DNA of 64,000 nucleotides from Reichenbachiella agariperforans (GTDB lineage Bacteria > Bacteroidota > Bacteroidia > Cytophagales > Cyclobacteriaceae), in assembly GCF_900142205.1 (NCBI RefSeq), contig NZ_FRAA01000002.1, positions 370,282 to 434,281 of the forward strand, written 5' to 3'. The position numbers and the translations under genes are program-made. The notes beneath the pieces are model-generated. The model searched no databases. It was not told the DNA's origin and was given only the letters and a program-made list of their open reading frames with translations. Position 1 is the stretch's first letter, and the number at the start of each line of letters is the position of its first letter. This document shows, in pieces, positions 1-9,601 of the stretch.

Positions 1-1390
1 CATTACGTGCTGCACCGAAAAATCTCTTTGGCTTGTGAAGTGCATTAGCATCCACACCACCTGATAGAATCTTACCACTAGAAGGCACCACTGTGTTGTG
101 CGCTCTAGCCAGTCTCGTTATGGAGTCCAAAAGAATGACCACATCGTGACCACACTCAACCATACGCTTGGCTTTTTCCAACACGATGTTTGCTACTTTC
201 ACATGCTTTTCAGCTTGCTCATCAAAAGTAGACGCAATCACCTCCGCCTTTACGCTACGCGCCATATCTGTCACTTCCTCAGGTCGCTCATCGATCAATA
301 GGATCATTAGATATACCTCAGGGTGGTTCTCAGCTATAGCATTTGCTACATTTTTCAAAAGTACCGTCTTACCTGTTTTAGGCTGAGCAACGATCATACC
401 TCTTTGCCCTTTACCAATCGGTGAGAACATGTCCATTACTCTTGTAGAGTAATCACTCGGCTTATAACTCAAGTTTAGTTTCTCCTCTGGGAACAATGGA
501 GTAAGGTACTCGAAAGGCACTCTGTCTCTAATTTCCTCAGTGGTTTTACCGTTAACGGTTGTCACTTTGAGGAGCGCAAAATATTTTTCTCCGTCTTTAG
601 GAGGTCTGATCTGACCTATTACTGAATCACCAGTCTTTAGACCAAATAACTTGATCTGCGACGGGGAAACATAGATATCATCTGGACTCGCGAGATAGTT
701 GTAATCTCCTGATCTCAAGAAACCATATCCATCTTGCATCATTTCGAGAACTCCACCATTTTCGATCACTCCGTCAAACTCTTTGACGTTGTTGTTGTAT
801 TCGTTTTTCTTGGTGTTTTTTTCCTGCCTTTTGTTGTCACGATCATTTCTTTCACGCTTTTCAACAGGCTTATCCTCATTTTTCTCTTTAGAAGAAACGG
901 TCTCTTCTTTAGGCGCTCTTTCCCTAGATTCGTTTCTTGAGTCTCGTTGTCTTGGCTCCTTCGCTTTCTCGTGCTTTACAGGCTCTGCTTTCTTTTCCTT
1001 TCCTGATCCATCCACATCCAAATTGAAAGACTTCAATACATCATCAGCATTTTGATCAGCTTCCGTTTTCTTTGGTTTATCCTCAGACTTCTGCTTGTTT
1101 TCAGGTCTCTCCTTCTTCTCAGGCCTTGGTCTATTTTCTCTTTCTTGTCTAGGAGCTCTCTCCTGCTTTTCTTCTTTTTCGGGCTTATCAGCTCCTTCGG
1201 TCTCTTTTTTAGCCTTTGACTCTTGGGCTTTGATTTGCGTGGCAGGTTCTGGGTTGACCGCTTGCTCATCAAGGATTTTGTATATAAGGTCCTTCTTCGC
1301 GGCTCTCTTATAGTTTTTGATTCCCAGGTTCTCAGCTATTTCTTTTAGCTCAGACAATAACCTGTCATTCAATTCTTCGATGTTATACAT
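1..1390 (-). CDS. rho: transcription termination factor Rho (3' end cut by window edge)
   Basis: RNA-dependent ATPase helicase that terminates transcription. The reading frame starts at the ATG at 1390 ([10 protein letters not shown], the Rho N-terminal helical domain) and runs open to base 1, so about 463 residues are visible and the C-terminus lies outside the window. After roughly residue 45 there is a stretch of about 160 residues made almost only of K, E, R, D, N, P and Q; then the cold-shock-like RNA-binding domain (about 208-270, with the [13 protein letters not shown] type motif) and the ATPase core with the Walker A stretch PKTGKT and the following [10 protein letters not shown] segment. 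The charged insertion is in frame and is known from Bacteroidota Rho proteins. It is the divergent neighbour of serS. Confidence 0.95.
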   Translation of the reverse strand, partial: MYNIEELNDRLLSELKEIAENLGIKNYKRAAKKDLIYKILDEQAVNPEPATQIKAQESKAKKETEGADKPEKEEKQERAPRQERENRPRPEKKERPENKQKSEDKPKKTEADQNADDVLKSFNLDVDGSGKEKKAEPVKHEKAKEPRQRDSRNESRERAPKEETVSSKEKNEDKPVEKRERNDRDNKRQEKNTKKNEYNNNVKEFDGVIENGGVLEMMQDGYGFLRSGDYNYLASPDDIYVSPSQIKLFGLKTGDSVIGQIRPPKDGEKYFALLKVTTVNGKTTEEIRDRVPFEYLTPLFPEEKLNLSYKPSDYSTRVMDMFSPIGKGQRGMIVAQPKTGKTVLLKNVANAIAENHPEVYLMILLIDERPEEVTDMARSVKAEVIASTFDEQAEKHVKVANIVLEKAKRMVECGHDVVILLDSITRLARAHNTVVPSSGKILSGGVDANALHKPKRFFGAARN

Positions 1391-1661
1391 AACTATTATT
1401 AAAAAGATCTGTGCTTAATTCAATAAGCCTATTTTGTGATGTGTATTGTTTGATAAAATACGGTAATGACTGTCTATCTAAGGGACTGCTCGAGAAGCAG
1501 AATAGATCAGACCACGTTTGATGCTGCCGCAATAATATGCTAACTGCCGCGTATTCACAAATATAAATTATTATTTCATCTAGGCATAAACTAGTTTTTA
1601 TTAAGCTCATAATGAGATGATGCCTTAAATTTGCCGCTTCAAATTTAGAATACAGTAGATT
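1391..1661. promoter_or_regulatory. rho / serS divergent intergenic region with a TAnnTTTG box
   Basis: A 271-bp divergent spacer without a credible gene. The sequence TAAATTTG at 1626-1633 matches the Bacteroidota sigma-factor -7 consensus TAnnTTTG and lies about 29 bp before the serS ATG at 1662, so it is a plausible serS promoter. No clear TTG -33 element is seen at the expected distance. An open frame that runs back from 1610 into the start of rho is taken to be a shadow. Confidence 0.4.
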
Positions 1662-2936
1662 ATGTTATTGGTTTCAGAAGTAGTTGAACACAAAGATAGA
1701 TTCGTAGCGGGCTTAGTAAAAAGGGGGATTGACAATGCCGCTGAACTACTAGACAACATCATAGCGTTAGACGACAAACGAAAAAGCACTCAAGCACAAC
1801 TTGACGAACTGCTTTCAGAATCTAACAAGCTGTCCAAATCTATCGGTATGTTGATGAAGGATGGGAAAAAGGAAGAAGCCGAAGCTGTGAAACAAAAAAC
1901 AGCAGACATTAAAGCACAATCTAAAGACCTAACACAACAGCTCGAAGACACTAAAAATGAGTTGCTCAATGAACTCTATCAAACGCCAAACATCCCTAAC
2001 CCAGATGTCCCTGCTGGCAAAACAGAAGATGATAATGAGGAGATATTTTGTGTAAAGACTTTGCCTGACCTTGGAGAAGACGCAAAGCCACATTGGGATC
2101 TGATAAAAGAATACGACATTATAGATTTTGATCTTGGCATCAAAATTACTGGCGCAGGCTTTCCTGTGTACAAAGGCAAAGGCGCACGTCTACAGAGAGC
2201 CCTTGTCAATTTCTTTTTGGATGAAGCCGAAAAGGCGGGGTATCAAGAAATTCAACCACCAGTAGTTGTCAACGAAGCATCAGGTCTAGGCACAGGACAG
2301 CTACCTGACAAAGAAGGGCAGATGTATCATCTCTCTGACACAGACATGTATCTAATCCCAACCGCAGAGGTACCGCTAACCAATTTATATAGAGACGTAA
2401 TTTTGGACGAAAAAGAGCTTCCTATCAAGAATGTAGGTTTCACTCCCTGTTTCAGAAAAGAAGCAGGCTCTTGGGGAGCACATGTGAGAGGTCTAAATCG
2501 TCTCCACCAATTTGACAAAGTAGAAATTGTTCAAATCGAACACCCAGACAAGTCTTTTGACACCTTAGACCAGATGGTAAAACATGTAGAGGGACTTTTG
2601 AAAAAATTGGATCTACCCTATAGAATACTCAAGCTCTGCGCAGGAGATCTTGGTTTTACTTCCTCTATCACCTACGATTTTGAGGTGTACTCTGCAGGAC
2701 AAAAGAGATGGCTTGAAGTAAGTTCTGTTAGTAATTTCAAAAACTATCAGGCCAATCGTCTAAAGTTGAGGTATAAAGATGCAGACAATAAGAAACATCT
2801 TTTGCACACACTCAACGGCAGTGCTTTGGCATTACCGCGCATCATGGCTGCCATCTTAGAAAATGGTCAGAAGGCAAACGGGATTGAACTACCTGCTGTT
2901 TTGAAGAACTACACTGGCTTTGACAGAATAGACTAA
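1662..2936 (+). CDS. serS: serine--tRNA ligase
   Basis: Class II aminoacyl-tRNA synthetase that charges tRNA-Ser (and tRNA-Sec where present) in the cytoplasm. It has 424 residues, the usual bacterial length. Residues about 1-105 form the long antiparallel coiled-coil arm that grips the tRNA. The catalytic core shows motif 2 (FRKEAGSWGAHVRGLNRLHQ, near residue 265) and motif 3 (NGSALALPRIMAAILEN, near 388). The frame begins MLLVSEVVEHKDRFVAGLVK, which is the Bacteroidota-type N-terminus. The stop overlaps the ATG of the downstream acetyltransferase (TAATG), so the two are translationally coupled. Confidence 0.97.
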   Translation: MLLVSEVVEHKDRFVAGLVKRGIDNAAELLDNIIALDDKRKSTQAQLDELLSESNKLSKSIGMLMKDGKKEEAEAVKQKTADIKAQSKDLTQQLEDTKNELLNELYQTPNIPNPDVPAGKTEDDNEEIFCVKTLPDLGEDAKPHWDLIKEYDIIDFDLGIKITGAGFPVYKGKGARLQRALVNFFLDEAEKAGYQEIQPPVVVNEASGLGTGQLPDKEGQMYHLSDTDMYLIPTAEVPLTNLYRDVILDEKELPIKNVGFTPCFRKEAGSWGAHVRGLNRLHQFDKVEIVQIEHPDKSFDTLDQMVKHVEGLLKKLDLPYRILKLCAGDLGFTSSITYDFEVYSAGQKRWLEVSSVSNFKNYQANRLKLRYKDADNKKHLLHTLNGSALALPRIMAAILENGQKANGIELPAVLKNYTGFDRID

Positions 2937-3394
2937 TGAGTGACTACATTATACGGCCTGGAGTACGCGCAGACCTTCCAGAGGTTCTAGATTTAATCAA
3001 GGAACTCGCTGTCTATGAAAAAGCACTCCATGAGGTATGCAATACGATTTCCATGATGGAGAAGGATGGCTTTGGTGACAACCCAGTTTTTGGTTTTTTT
3101 GTAGTACAGTCTGCGTCACAGCAAAGACTTGTTGGGCTAGCTCTCTACTATTATCGCTATTCTACCTGGAAGGGAAAAAGACTGTACCTCGAAGATTTGA
3201 TTGTAACCGAGTCTGAACGAGGGAAAGGGCTCGGTAAAATGCTCATGGATGAAACCATTGCATTTGCGAAACAACAAAAATGTACTGGTATGATGTGGCA
3301 GGCGCTGGATTGGAACACGCCTGCTCTTGATTTTTATAAGACCTACGGAGCTTCATTTGACGAAGAGTGGGTCAACTGCAATCTCGATTTCTAA
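2936..3394 (+). CDS. GNAT family N-acetyltransferase
   Basis: A 152-residue protein of the GCN5-related N-acetyltransferase fold, which transfers acetyl from acetyl-CoA to an amine. The acetyl-CoA binding motif A is visible as LIVTESERGKGLGKMLMD (about residues 85-102), followed by the C-terminal WQALDWNTPALDFYKTYGA segment typical of diamine/spermidine acetyltransferase-like members. Its ATG overlaps the serS stop codon by one base, so it is read from the serS transcript. The true acceptor cannot be told from sequence. The 3' end overlaps the convergent DUF4286 gene by four bases. Confidence 0.88.
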   Translation: MSDYIIRPGVRADLPEVLDLIKELAVYEKALHEVCNTISMMEKDGFGDNPVFGFFVVQSASQQRLVGLALYYYRYSTWKGKRLYLEDLIVTESERGKGLGKMLMDETIAFAKQQKCTGMMWQALDWNTPALDFYKTYGASFDEEWVNCNLDF

Positions 3395-3705
3395 CCTATG
3401 TGCTGATGCACTTGCTCTAACATTGTTCTAAATGACATCACCTTGTCCCCATATCGAGAAACAACTTCCATTTGTAATCTAGCTCCATGTTCTTCTTGAT
3501 ATTTTAGGACATCCTCATATGCATCTGCAAAGTACTGAAAAGCATAAGTGGTTCCCTGCGGTTCGTCGCTTATCAGTTGAAAGACTTTACAATCCACAAA
3601 GTACCCTGTCTCTATCACATTTTTGATATGAATGTCTTTCATCCACTGAAACCAATCTTTCTCAATCCCGCTATCCACGTTCATCGTTACATTATAAACT
3701 ACCAT
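3391..3705 (-). CDS. DUF4286 family protein
   Basis: A 104-residue cytosolic protein beginning MVVYNVTMNVDSGIEKDW and rich in aromatic residues. It matches the small DUF4286 family, common in Bacteroidota, which resembles ferredoxin-like (dimeric alpha/beta barrel) folds. No catalytic residues are obvious and the role is unknown. It is convergent with the GNAT gene, with a four-base overlap of stop regions. A 153-bp spacer without clear signals separates it from the next gene. Confidence 0.8.
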   Translation of the reverse strand: MVVYNVTMNVDSGIEKDWFQWMKDIHIKNVIETGYFVDCKVFQLISDEPQGTTYAFQYFADAYEDVLKYQEEHGARLQMEVVSRYGDKVMSFRTMLEQVHQHIG

Positions 3706-3858
3706 AATTTGGCTATTTTATTTAAGCAAAAAATTCATTAGTCCACGTAATCATCAAAGTAATAGATTAATTCCCAGCATTCATCGAAGAAATCAAAATT
3801 GTCATTGTACAAAGATTAAATTTACTGACGTGCTGGATCATGCAGAATTATTAATAAT

Positions 3859-4365
3859 ATGGGATATCAGAGAATAGAAAGAATAAGTGAGGTTTGGAAA
3901 ACCATAGAGGGCTTCTCCAACTACGAGGTGTCTAACCAAGGCAGTATCAGAAGAAAAGCAAGAAAGACGTGGCACGGCGGATCAAAAAAAGACATCTTTC
4001 TCAAGGAGAAAATAATGAGACAACGGTGGAACAAAAGCTGCAAATGTTACTTCCTTGACTTGCTCAACGACGAAAACCAACGCAAGACAGTGTATCCCCA
4101 TAAAGAAGTCGCTAAAGCATTTTGCATCAATATCTTGCCAGAGGAATACACAATGATTGTTCACTTAGATAACAATCCAAAAAACAACGACTCCACCAAC
4201 TTGGAGTGGGTATCTCCATCGGAGCACATGTCTTTCCAATTCGAAGTAGGCAACAAGAACAATTTTGAAGTCTGGAAAACCAGAAAAAAAAGATACAAAA
4301 ACGGATTCAAAAGCCAACCTAAGGCTAATTTAAAAGTTGCCGAAGACACTCGAAAAACGGCATAA
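3859..4365 (+). CDS. NUMOD4 / HNH endonuclease-like protein
   Basis: A 168-residue protein. Residues about 11-36 form a NUMOD4 motif (EVWKTIEGFSNYEVSNQG followed by SIRRK), found in homing endonucleases and phage HNH proteins. Residues about 90-124 hold an HNH_3-like module with a visible VHLDNN start, NN pair and NLEWVSPSEH end. The tail is basic and probably binds DNA. These modules belong to free-standing or intron-borne DNA nickases. No intron or interrupted gene surrounds it here. It may be a selfish element remnant or a domesticated nuclease; activity is not assured because the HNH core is somewhat divergent. Confidence 0.8.
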   Translation: MGYQRIERISEVWKTIEGFSNYEVSNQGSIRRKARKTWHGGSKKDIFLKEKIMRQRWNKSCKCYFLDLLNDENQRKTVYPHKEVAKAFCINILPEEYTMIVHLDNNPKNNDSTNLEWVSPSEHMSFQFEVGNKNNFEVWKTRKKRYKNGFKSQPKANLKVAEDTRKTA

Positions 4366-4407
4366 TAAAAAGAGAGAGCTACTCTTTAACTAACCTAAAC
4401 TTCTTTT

Positions 4408-7400
4408 TTACTTCCCTATCAGCACAAATGGAGACCAATAATATGGATGGGCAAACTGCCCCCCTTGCTGGATCATATTCATTTTAGCTGATTTGAGAGC
4501 ATAGGCATAGCTGAGACTCTGGTGTATATCTTGCGGGATTTCCTGATCTAGAAAATTGTTGTAGTATGAAATCATCAATTGCTTTGTTGATTCATCAGAC
4601 ACCTTCCACAAAGAGACCGTGATATTCTTAGCTCCTGCATAAATCAGGGCTCTCGATAAACCTATAATTCCTTCTCCACTTTTTATTTTCCCAAGCCCTG
4701 TCTCACAGGCTGACAATGTCACAAGTTCCGCATTCAAGTTGATGTTATACACCTCTCCCGAAAACAAAATACCATCTTCCACTTTGGTTACAGAATCTCG
4801 CGTCATGAATATACCTGAAAACTCAGGCTCTTCCTGATTCACAAATCCATGTGAGGCAATATGAATGTAATTATATTCATCCATGGTTCCTGCCTTTGCT
4901 ATTTCTTCCTTCGCGTCGTAGTACAGATACCCGTCTGCTTTCTTTCCATTGTCTGCAAACATCTGCTCTAGCGTTTTAGACTCTTCTTCAGTACCTGGCA
5001 AAGCAGGAATTTCATTTTCAGACATGGCGATTCCCTTTCTCAAGTTGAGTGCCATATCTGATTCTTCATAAGATTTTGCCTTTGCCTCTCTCAAAGCCTC
5101 CAGTGCATTGTCAAAGTTGACAGGAGCGATTACCATTCCATCCTTGCTTGCTTTGGCTCGAATGGTTTTTTCGTTCATGAAAGTTTTATAAAGCAGGTTT
5201 GCAGAGAAGGTATAGGAAATATTATAGTCCTTAACCAAGTAAGGTAAGGATCCATAGTCCATATTATTAACATCTACGTCTGCAGTGAGTAGCGCTTCGA
5301 ATGGAATCGTAGACATAATCCCATCTTGTACAATAATCAAATTCTTGATATGACTAGGAATCTCCATAGGAAACAGCTGCTCATATAACGAACGGGCATA
5401 GTGTCCATATACACGATCACTTTTATAAAGAATCCCTTTTCTAACGGCCTTTACTGACCTTTCATAATCACTATCCTTAGACACTTTATTGATACGAAAA
5501 TCGTCTTTTTCTATCTGAGACACATAGATACTATCAGAGGCAATATAATAAGAGACCATCATCGTAGAGTCATCCAAAAATGACTGTACGTCTGCCAAGG
5601 AAGTGATCTGAATGTCATACTTCAGATCGTAATATTTTGGATAATCATTTTCGAACTGATAGATCAAATCCTCATATTCCCGATTTGCCGCAAATAGCTC
5701 TCTTTGGTAAAATTCCAACATACTGCTGTCTGGGTTCGCAGCTAACTCTTGGGTATAACTATTAATTAGATCTTTGAGCTCGCTCTCCTGATAAAGCAAC
5801 GTCTCGGGGATACCTCCAAAAGATTTGGCATTAGACTCAGCCAGTGAGGAAAATAATATGGCTCCCTTGTCCTTTTCTGTAAAAAAGAAAAACCGATCTT
5901 CGTACTCCTTTTTCTTCTCCTTAAATGACACATTAGCGCCTAGGTACTTAACATTCTCTTCATTGAGCAACCGTGTCAAGGAGTAAGAGGCATTGATAGA
6001 GGACTCGTATATAGAACTAGCCAACTCTCCCAACTGAACTTGATCTCTACGATCTGTGTAAGACTGTCTAATCTGATCTACGAGACTATCACTCAATACG
6101 AAACTATTTAGAGAAATATCCAATCCTTTGACGTTTTCACTCCTTCTAAAGCCCTCTTCGAGCAATTCTCCTTTATAGCTCAGATAATAGAGTAGATCCT
6201 TATTGTCAAAGAAGTTCACCAAAACAGGGTTAATAAAAACGTTTTGATCATCAAAATCAATGATACTAGAATTGATAGCGAACTGTATATACTTCAAAGC
6301 CGTCGGAATATCTCCCCTCTCTCCGTACACTCGTGCCAAGTTGTGATATGCATTCGCGACATTGGGGTGTTCGTTTCCATGAATAGCGATATCAATGTCT
6401 AGGGCATTGGTAAAATAACGCACAGCCAAATCAAAATCCCCAAAGAAATAATAAATACTTCCAAGGTTGTTATTAGCAGCGGATGAATTCACATGATTGG
6501 CTCCCACCAGTTTAAAATTGATATCAAGCACCCTGTTATAATACACCAGAGCCTCAGGGAACTTCTCCTGATACATATAAGTGTTGCCAAGCCCTAAATA
6601 ACTGCGCACACTACTTTGGTGTTCTAAACCGATAGTTAACTCGAACAAATCCAGAGCTTCTTGATAATATTTCTCCGCCTCTAGATAATCTCCTTCATTC
6701 TTACTGACATCAGCAAAGCCCAAATAGATCGCTCCATACTTAGGGTTCTTCTCATGTAGGAACTGCTTGTATATATATAAGGCCTGACGGTAGTACTGCA
6801 TCGCTAGATCATAACTCCCACTATTTTTGTAGATATCCGCCATCCCTACATAGGTAGTAGCCACATCTGGATGATTCTCTCCAAACACCTTTTTATTAAT
6901 TCTAAGTGCCTGTTCGTAGTATTCTGTAGCTAGGTTGTAGGAGCCTTTATTTCTATAAAGATTCCCAAGACTCAGGTAGGAGTTAGCGACATAGGGGTGA
7001 TCCTCTCCCAAAATTTGAATATTGGTCTCAAGAGCTTTTTGAAAATGCTTAAACGCTTCTTCGTATTGATTCTTACCAAAATAAACGTTTCCAATCCCTA
7101 AACTAGAAGGTGCCGAGAACAAAACGTCCTCATGAAATTCGTGATTGGCAATCTCTAATGCTTTCTCATATTCGGTTAAAGCCAACTCGTGCTGACCTGT
7201 GAGGTAATGAATGTTACCTATATTGTTAAGTGCATTAGCCTTCTCAATATCCCATTCTCCCAAGTGTACATCTCCTTGATCAAATGCTTCTTGTGCCAGC
7301 TTCATCGCACGCTTGAGATCAAAAGTCCCACAAAGGTTCTCTGCGATTTTATTATCAGACGCAATAATACCTCGCCAATACCCTTCTTTCACATATAGTT

Positions 7401-7563
7401 CCCGCGCCTTTTCAAAATGATAAATGGAACTATCGTGTTTATTGAATAACAAAAACGTATCCCCCTTATGGAAATGTTCATCTCCTAGCGCTTTTTGAGA
7501 GAAAGCAGAATTATAAATACAGAGTAATAAACAAGCTTGTACGAAAACAATTCTTAATTTCAC
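4408..7563 (-). CDS. TPR-CHAT protein (caspase-like peptidase domain)
   Basis: A 1051-residue exported protein with an N-terminal signal peptide (LRIVFVQACLLLCIYNSAFS). Residues about 30-440 hold roughly ten tetratricopeptide repeats of the kinesin-light-chain type (Y..AL..YQ.AL.I...). Residues about 730-1051 are a CHAT domain, a clan CD caspase-like peptidase. The catalytic dyad is visible as His905 (IASHGF) and Cys953 (LSACETG), followed by the typical GLSRALIYAGA.....LW segment. In some systems CHAT peptidases are activated by a partner through the TPR part (for example separase-like and gasdermin-cutting defence proteins), but an exported TPR-CHAT in Bacteroidota has no settled role. It is divergent from the exported repeat protein at 7689. 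Confidence 0.9.
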   Translation of the reverse strand: MKLRIVFVQACLLLCIYNSAFSQKALGDEHFHKGDTFLLFNKHDSSIYHFEKARELYVKEGYWRGIIASDNKIAENLCGTFDLKRAMKLAQEAFDQGDVHLGEWDIEKANALNNIGNIHYLTGQHELALTEYEKALEIANHEFHEDVLFSAPSSLGIGNVYFGKNQYEEAFKHFQKALETNIQILGEDHPYVANSYLSLGNLYRNKGSYNLATEYYEQALRINKKVFGENHPDVATTYVGMADIYKNSGSYDLAMQYYRQALYIYKQFLHEKNPKYGAIYLGFADVSKNEGDYLEAEKYYQEALDLFELTIGLEHQSSVRSYLGLGNTYMYQEKFPEALVYYNRVLDINFKLVGANHVNSSAANNNLGSIYYFFGDFDLAVRYFTNALDIDIAIHGNEHPNVANAYHNLARVYGERGDIPTALKYIQFAINSSIIDFDDQNVFINPVLVNFFDNKDLLYYLSYKGELLEEGFRRSENVKGLDISLNSFVLSDSLVDQIRQSYTDRRDQVQLGELASSIYESSINASYSLTRLLNEENVKYLGANVSFKEKKKEYEDRFFFFTEKDKGAILFSSLAESNAKSFGGIPETLLYQESELKDLINSYTQELAANPDSSMLEFYQRELFAANREYEDLIYQFENDYPKYYDLKYDIQITSLADVQSFLDDSTMMVSYYIASDSIYVSQIEKDDFRINKVSKDSDYERSVKAVRKGILYKSDRVYGHYARSLYEQLFPMEIPSHIKNLIIVQDGIMSTIPFEALLTADVDVNNMDYGSLPYLVKDYNISYTFSANLLYKTFMNEKTIRAKASKDGMVIAPVNFDNALEALREAKAKSYEESDMALNLRKGIAMSENEIPALPGTEEESKTLEQMFADNGKKADGYLYYDAKEEIAKAGTMDEYNYIHIASHGFVNQEEPEFSGIFMTRDSVTKVEDGILFSGEVYNINLNAELVTLSACETGLGKIKSGEGIIGLSRALIYAGAKNITVSLWKVSDESTKQLMISYYNNFLDQEIPQDIHQSLSYAYALKSAKMNMIQQGGQFAHPYYWSPFVLIGK

Positions 7564-7688
7564 TTTTAAAATTTTCTTTTGAAAAGACCCCTCTATAAGT
7601 CTGTTTTGTTCGTTTTTTTTTGATATTGCAGATGCAATGTATTTAATTGATTCTGTTATCTGAAAGTAAAAATAATTTATTATTAGTT

Positions 7689-9422
7689 ATGAGAAAGGTT
7701 TTTACGATTCTTCTGTTCTGCCCCTTTGTTATTTTTGCGCAGGAAAAACAGAAGGTTGATGCCAACTACTATGTGGGGGAAGAAGGCAAGTTGTATTGGC
7801 ACGGAAAAAAGCCTGTATATTTATTCATAGCAGACAATCCTGAAGGTACTAATGCACACAAGTTAGAAAGTCAGATTCACCCACAATTCACTAACCCACT
7901 CTACCTTGACACTGAAGGGATCAACTATTTTAGATCTAACTGGGCAGCGGATTCTACGCTCACCCAACATGTCCCTAAAGTAGAAGTACTCTTCGAAGTA
8001 TACCGTGACAGCAACGCTCCTGAAACCAAAGTTAGTTTGACAGGTGCTCCAGTGTACAAGAATCAGGATGGGGTTCAATTTTTCGGGTCAGGACTAAAAC
8101 TTAGCGCTGTTGCGACAGACCGCCACTCTGGCGTTCAAAAGACATTCTACTCTATTAACAATGCCCCTTTTAGTACTTACGCCAATGAAATAGATCTTGC
8201 TTCTGACAAGAAATACGATGTAAAAATCTATTCTGCCGATAACACAGGCAATGTCGAGGCGATCCAAATGTTCAACTTCAAAGTAGACCTAACCAGCCCA
8301 ACCTCTGAATATTCAGTACACAACGACCGTAGTGGTATGGTTTTCTCTGAAAGAACATATTTGGAACTAAAGTCAGTAGATACAGGATCTGGGATCAGTA
8401 AAATTGCCTATCAAATTGATGGTGGAACTGAAAAAACCTACGGTAATCGAATCAACCTAACGGGACTCTCTGATGGCCAACATACCCTCAAGTACTATGC
8501 CTATGACAATGTAAAAAATCAAGAGACTCCCAAAACGGTAGATTTCTATCTAGACAAAACCGTTCCAGAAGTAGAAGCAACTATCGTCGGGGATCAGTAC
8601 CAAAACAGAGGTCGTGTATTTATCTCTACCCGAACCAAAGTAAAATTAGTTGCCCAAGACAACAAAGCAGGAGTGAAGCAGATCAAATATTCTATCAACG
8701 GTTCAAAACCGCAGAATTACTACGAGCCTTTTGCACTCAACAAAGACCAAGGAAACCATACCGTTCTATACTTTGCCTCTGACAAGGTTAACAACACCTT
8801 TGAGGGTAAGCTAGAGGAAGCAAACTTGAGCAGAGCATCCCTAGACATAGACATGAAAGCGCCAGAAATTGCCCATGCATTTGGAGGCAAGCACTATACC
8901 TCTAGAGACACCACATTCGTCACCAGTACTTCCGAAATATCGCTGACCGCCGAGGACGATGATAGTGGGATCAAAGACCTAGGTTACAAAATCAACGGAG
9001 GTCAGGGTCAAACCTATGACGGCCCGATAAAACTAGAAGAGGAAGGGTTCTACACCATAGACTTCTATGGAACAGATCAAGTCAACAATAGGAACACAAA
9101 GTCATTCTTCTTTGTAGTAGATAATACTGGGCCTGCTATTGAGCATATCCTTAGTATGGAACCCATTGGCACCATTGCTTTGGATGAAAAAGAAGGTACA
9201 CCGATTAACGTCTACTCAAAAGGTGTCAAATTGTTCCTAGCAGCCACTGACAAAACAATAGATACTGACAAAGTATTCTACATCATAGATGACCAACCAG
9301 AACTAGAGTATGTCAAGCCTATCAAACTTAACAACAAAGGCATGGTCACCTACAAAGTACGGGCTACCGATAAGCTCGGAAACGAAACCCGATCAGACAC
9401 CTATGAAGTTTTCTTAAAATAG
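7689..9422 (+). CDS. exported OmpL47-type repeat protein
   Basis: I start at the ATG at 7689 because MRKVFTILLFCPFVIFAQ is a clear signal peptide; the frame is open upstream to 7647. The mature protein has about 560 residues and contains four to five repeats of about 90 residues built around D..SG(I/V)....YSINN....Y...I.L.....H....YA.D..GN, the pattern of OmpL47-type/Ig-like domains seen in chitinases and surface proteins. There is no lipobox, transmembrane segment or sorting domain in view, so it is probably periplasmic or released. It ends at a strong bidirectional terminator. The specific function is unknown. Confidence 0.8.
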   Translation: MRKVFTILLFCPFVIFAQEKQKVDANYYVGEEGKLYWHGKKPVYLFIADNPEGTNAHKLESQIHPQFTNPLYLDTEGINYFRSNWAADSTLTQHVPKVEVLFEVYRDSNAPETKVSLTGAPVYKNQDGVQFFGSGLKLSAVATDRHSGVQKTFYSINNAPFSTYANEIDLASDKKYDVKIYSADNTGNVEAIQMFNFKVDLTSPTSEYSVHNDRSGMVFSERTYLELKSVDTGSGISKIAYQIDGGTEKTYGNRINLTGLSDGQHTLKYYAYDNVKNQETPKTVDFYLDKTVPEVEATIVGDQYQNRGRVFISTRTKVKLVAQDNKAGVKQIKYSINGSKPQNYYEPFALNKDQGNHTVLYFASDKVNNTFEGKLEEANLSRASLDIDMKAPEIAHAFGGKHYTSRDTTFVTSTSEISLTAEDDDSGIKDLGYKINGGQGQTYDGPIKLEEEGFYTIDFYGTDQVNNRNTKSFFFVVDNTGPAIEHILSMEPIGTIALDEKEGTPINVYSKGVKLFLAATDKTIDTDKVFYIIDDQPELEYVKPIKLNNKGMVTYKVRATDKLGNETRSDTYEVFLK

Positions 9423-9443
9423 AAAATACCACAAAGTCATTAC

Positions 9444-9480
9444 AAAAGAGCCCGACATCATGCTGATGTCGGGCTCTTTT
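9444..9480 (+). terminator. strong intrinsic terminator after the OmpL47-type gene
   Basis: A perfect 17-bp inverted repeat with a 3-nt loop (AAAAGAGCCCGACATCA, loop TGC, then the complement). The T run on one side and A run on the other make it bidirectional. It begins 22 bp after the stop at 9422. Confidence 0.9.
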
Positions 9481-9534
9481 GTGTAATACTCTAAATAGAA
9501 AAAAGGCTGGGTATTCCTTAGGTACTAACTGTCG

Positions 9535-9573
9535 AAATAAAAAACGGCTTCAATACTTCATTAAGCCTTTTTT
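9535..9573 (-). terminator. terminator of the ABC exporter operon
   Basis: GGCTT / AAGCC stem at 9546-9567, with a run of six T read on the minus strand directly after it. It lies downstream of the permease stop at 9602. It also has T residues on the plus side, so it may work both ways. Confidence 0.65.
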
Positions 9574-9601
9574 AGAACCAAATTCAGATTACTGGTAATC
9601 T

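Noticed and set aside
1391-1610. 75-residue minus-strand frame overlapping the rho start
   Set aside because: It lies in the promoter region, overlaps the rho start codon and has no coding signal.
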